DNA from: Phycisphaerae bacterium
Lineage (GTDB): Bacteria > Planctomycetota > Phycisphaerae > Tepidisphaerales > Tepidisphaeraceae
Assembly: GCA_014380825.1 (NCBI GenBank)
Contig: JACMJD010000308.1
Coordinates: forward strand, 1 to 6,001
Length of the DNA stretch: 6,001 bases
Direction: 5' to 3'
Shown here piece after piece: positions 5,788-6,001 of this stretch. The notes under the pieces were generated by a model. The model did no database searches and had not been told where the DNA came from. It saw only the letters and a list, made by a program, of their open reading frames with translations. The position numbers were made by a program, and so were the translations under genes. Position 1 is the stretch's first letter. Each line of letters opens with the position of its first letter.

Positions 5788-6001
5788 TTATCCGGCAGAC
5801 CGCGCGCTCTGTCGCTTGCTGGTTTCGATGACCTCACCCATTTGCCGGAACTTTTCGTACCGGCGTTCGAGGAGGTTGTCGATCTTCGATCGCTTCAGGT
5901 CGCGCAGGCTCTTTGCGATAAACTGTTCCAGGCTATGCGCGGCCTGGTGCGGGTCGCGATGTGCGCCGCCGAGCGGTTCGGCGATGATCTTGTCGATCAC
6001 G
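5788..6001 (-). CDS. accA: Acetyl-CoA carboxylase carboxyltransferase subunit alpha (C-terminal part only)
   Basis: Only the last 70 codons plus stop are in the window; the 5' part lies beyond the right edge. The GTG at 6000 is an internal valine, not a start. The visible piece begins with Val-Ile-Asp-Lys-Ile-Ile, then AEPLGGAHRDP, the near-invariant C-terminal signature of AccA (usually PEPLGGAHRDP), followed by a helical segment and LLERRYEKFRQMG, also typical. With AccD, AccA transfers carboxyl from carboxybiotin-BCCP to acetyl-CoA to make malonyl-CoA, the first committed step of fatty acid synthesis, in the cytoplasm. The tail after the RYEKFRQMG motif (about 15 residues, Ser/Arg-rich) is not conserved in the family as I know it. 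It is the first visible gene of a probable minus-strand operon with the TPR-glycosyltransferase and recR. Confidence 0.95.
   Translation of the reverse strand, partial: VIDKIIAEPLGGAHRDPHQAAHSLEQFIAKSLRDLKRSKIDNLLERRYEKFRQMGEVIETSKRQSARSAG

Overview
The window looks like chromosomal DNA from a high-GC, free-living bacterium, most plausibly of the Planctomycetota / Verrucomicrobiota type. This is an inference from gene style, not from a marker gene. The pointers are an FG-GAP/VCBS protein carrying an Ig-like and an NPCBM domain, a Tat-exported glycosylasparaginase, a TPR-glycosyltransferase fusion, several genes without a Shine-Dalgarno sequence, and short-period intergenic repeats. There are six protein genes, two of them cut by the window edges. 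I see no tRNA, rRNA, CRISPR array, transposase or phage gene.

Plus strand, left part (1-3621). The window opens inside a large secreted-type protein: FG-GAP/VCBS calcium-binding repeats, an Ig-like domain, then a C-terminal NPCBM carbohydrate-binding domain. After 51 nt comes an unrecognised 215-residue protein that is hydrophilic, rich in Gly/Ser/Asp and probably disordered. One base after its stop begins a mirrored array of 7-bp repeats (2362-2485), six units on each side of a 40-nt centre. Next is a 10-bp hairpin that buries the Shine-Dalgarno sequence of the following gene, and then that gene itself. It encodes a Tat-exported N4-(beta-N-acetylglucosaminyl)-L-asparaginase-type Ntn-hydrolase starting at TTG.

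Minus strand, right part (3694-6001). Read right to left, this is a tight set of co-oriented genes: the 3' end of accA (acetyl-CoA carboxylase carboxyltransferase alpha), 21 nt, a TPR-glycosyltransferase protein, 9 nt, and recR (recombination mediator). The spacing suggests one operon. The second and third genes lack a Shine-Dalgarno sequence, and each has a TATAnT box 8-9 nt before its ATG, which could also start leaderless transcripts. The products belong to unrelated pathways (lipid synthesis, glycosylation, DNA repair), so this is a housekeeping cluster and not a dedicated system.

The two halves converge at 3622-3693, where a second inverted repeat, built from a 10-bp period, fills almost the whole gap and may act as a two-way terminator. 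I found no convincing new multi-gene system. The most interesting points are non-coding: the mirrored heptad array, the hidden ribosome binding site, and the TATAnT-N8/9-ATG starts.
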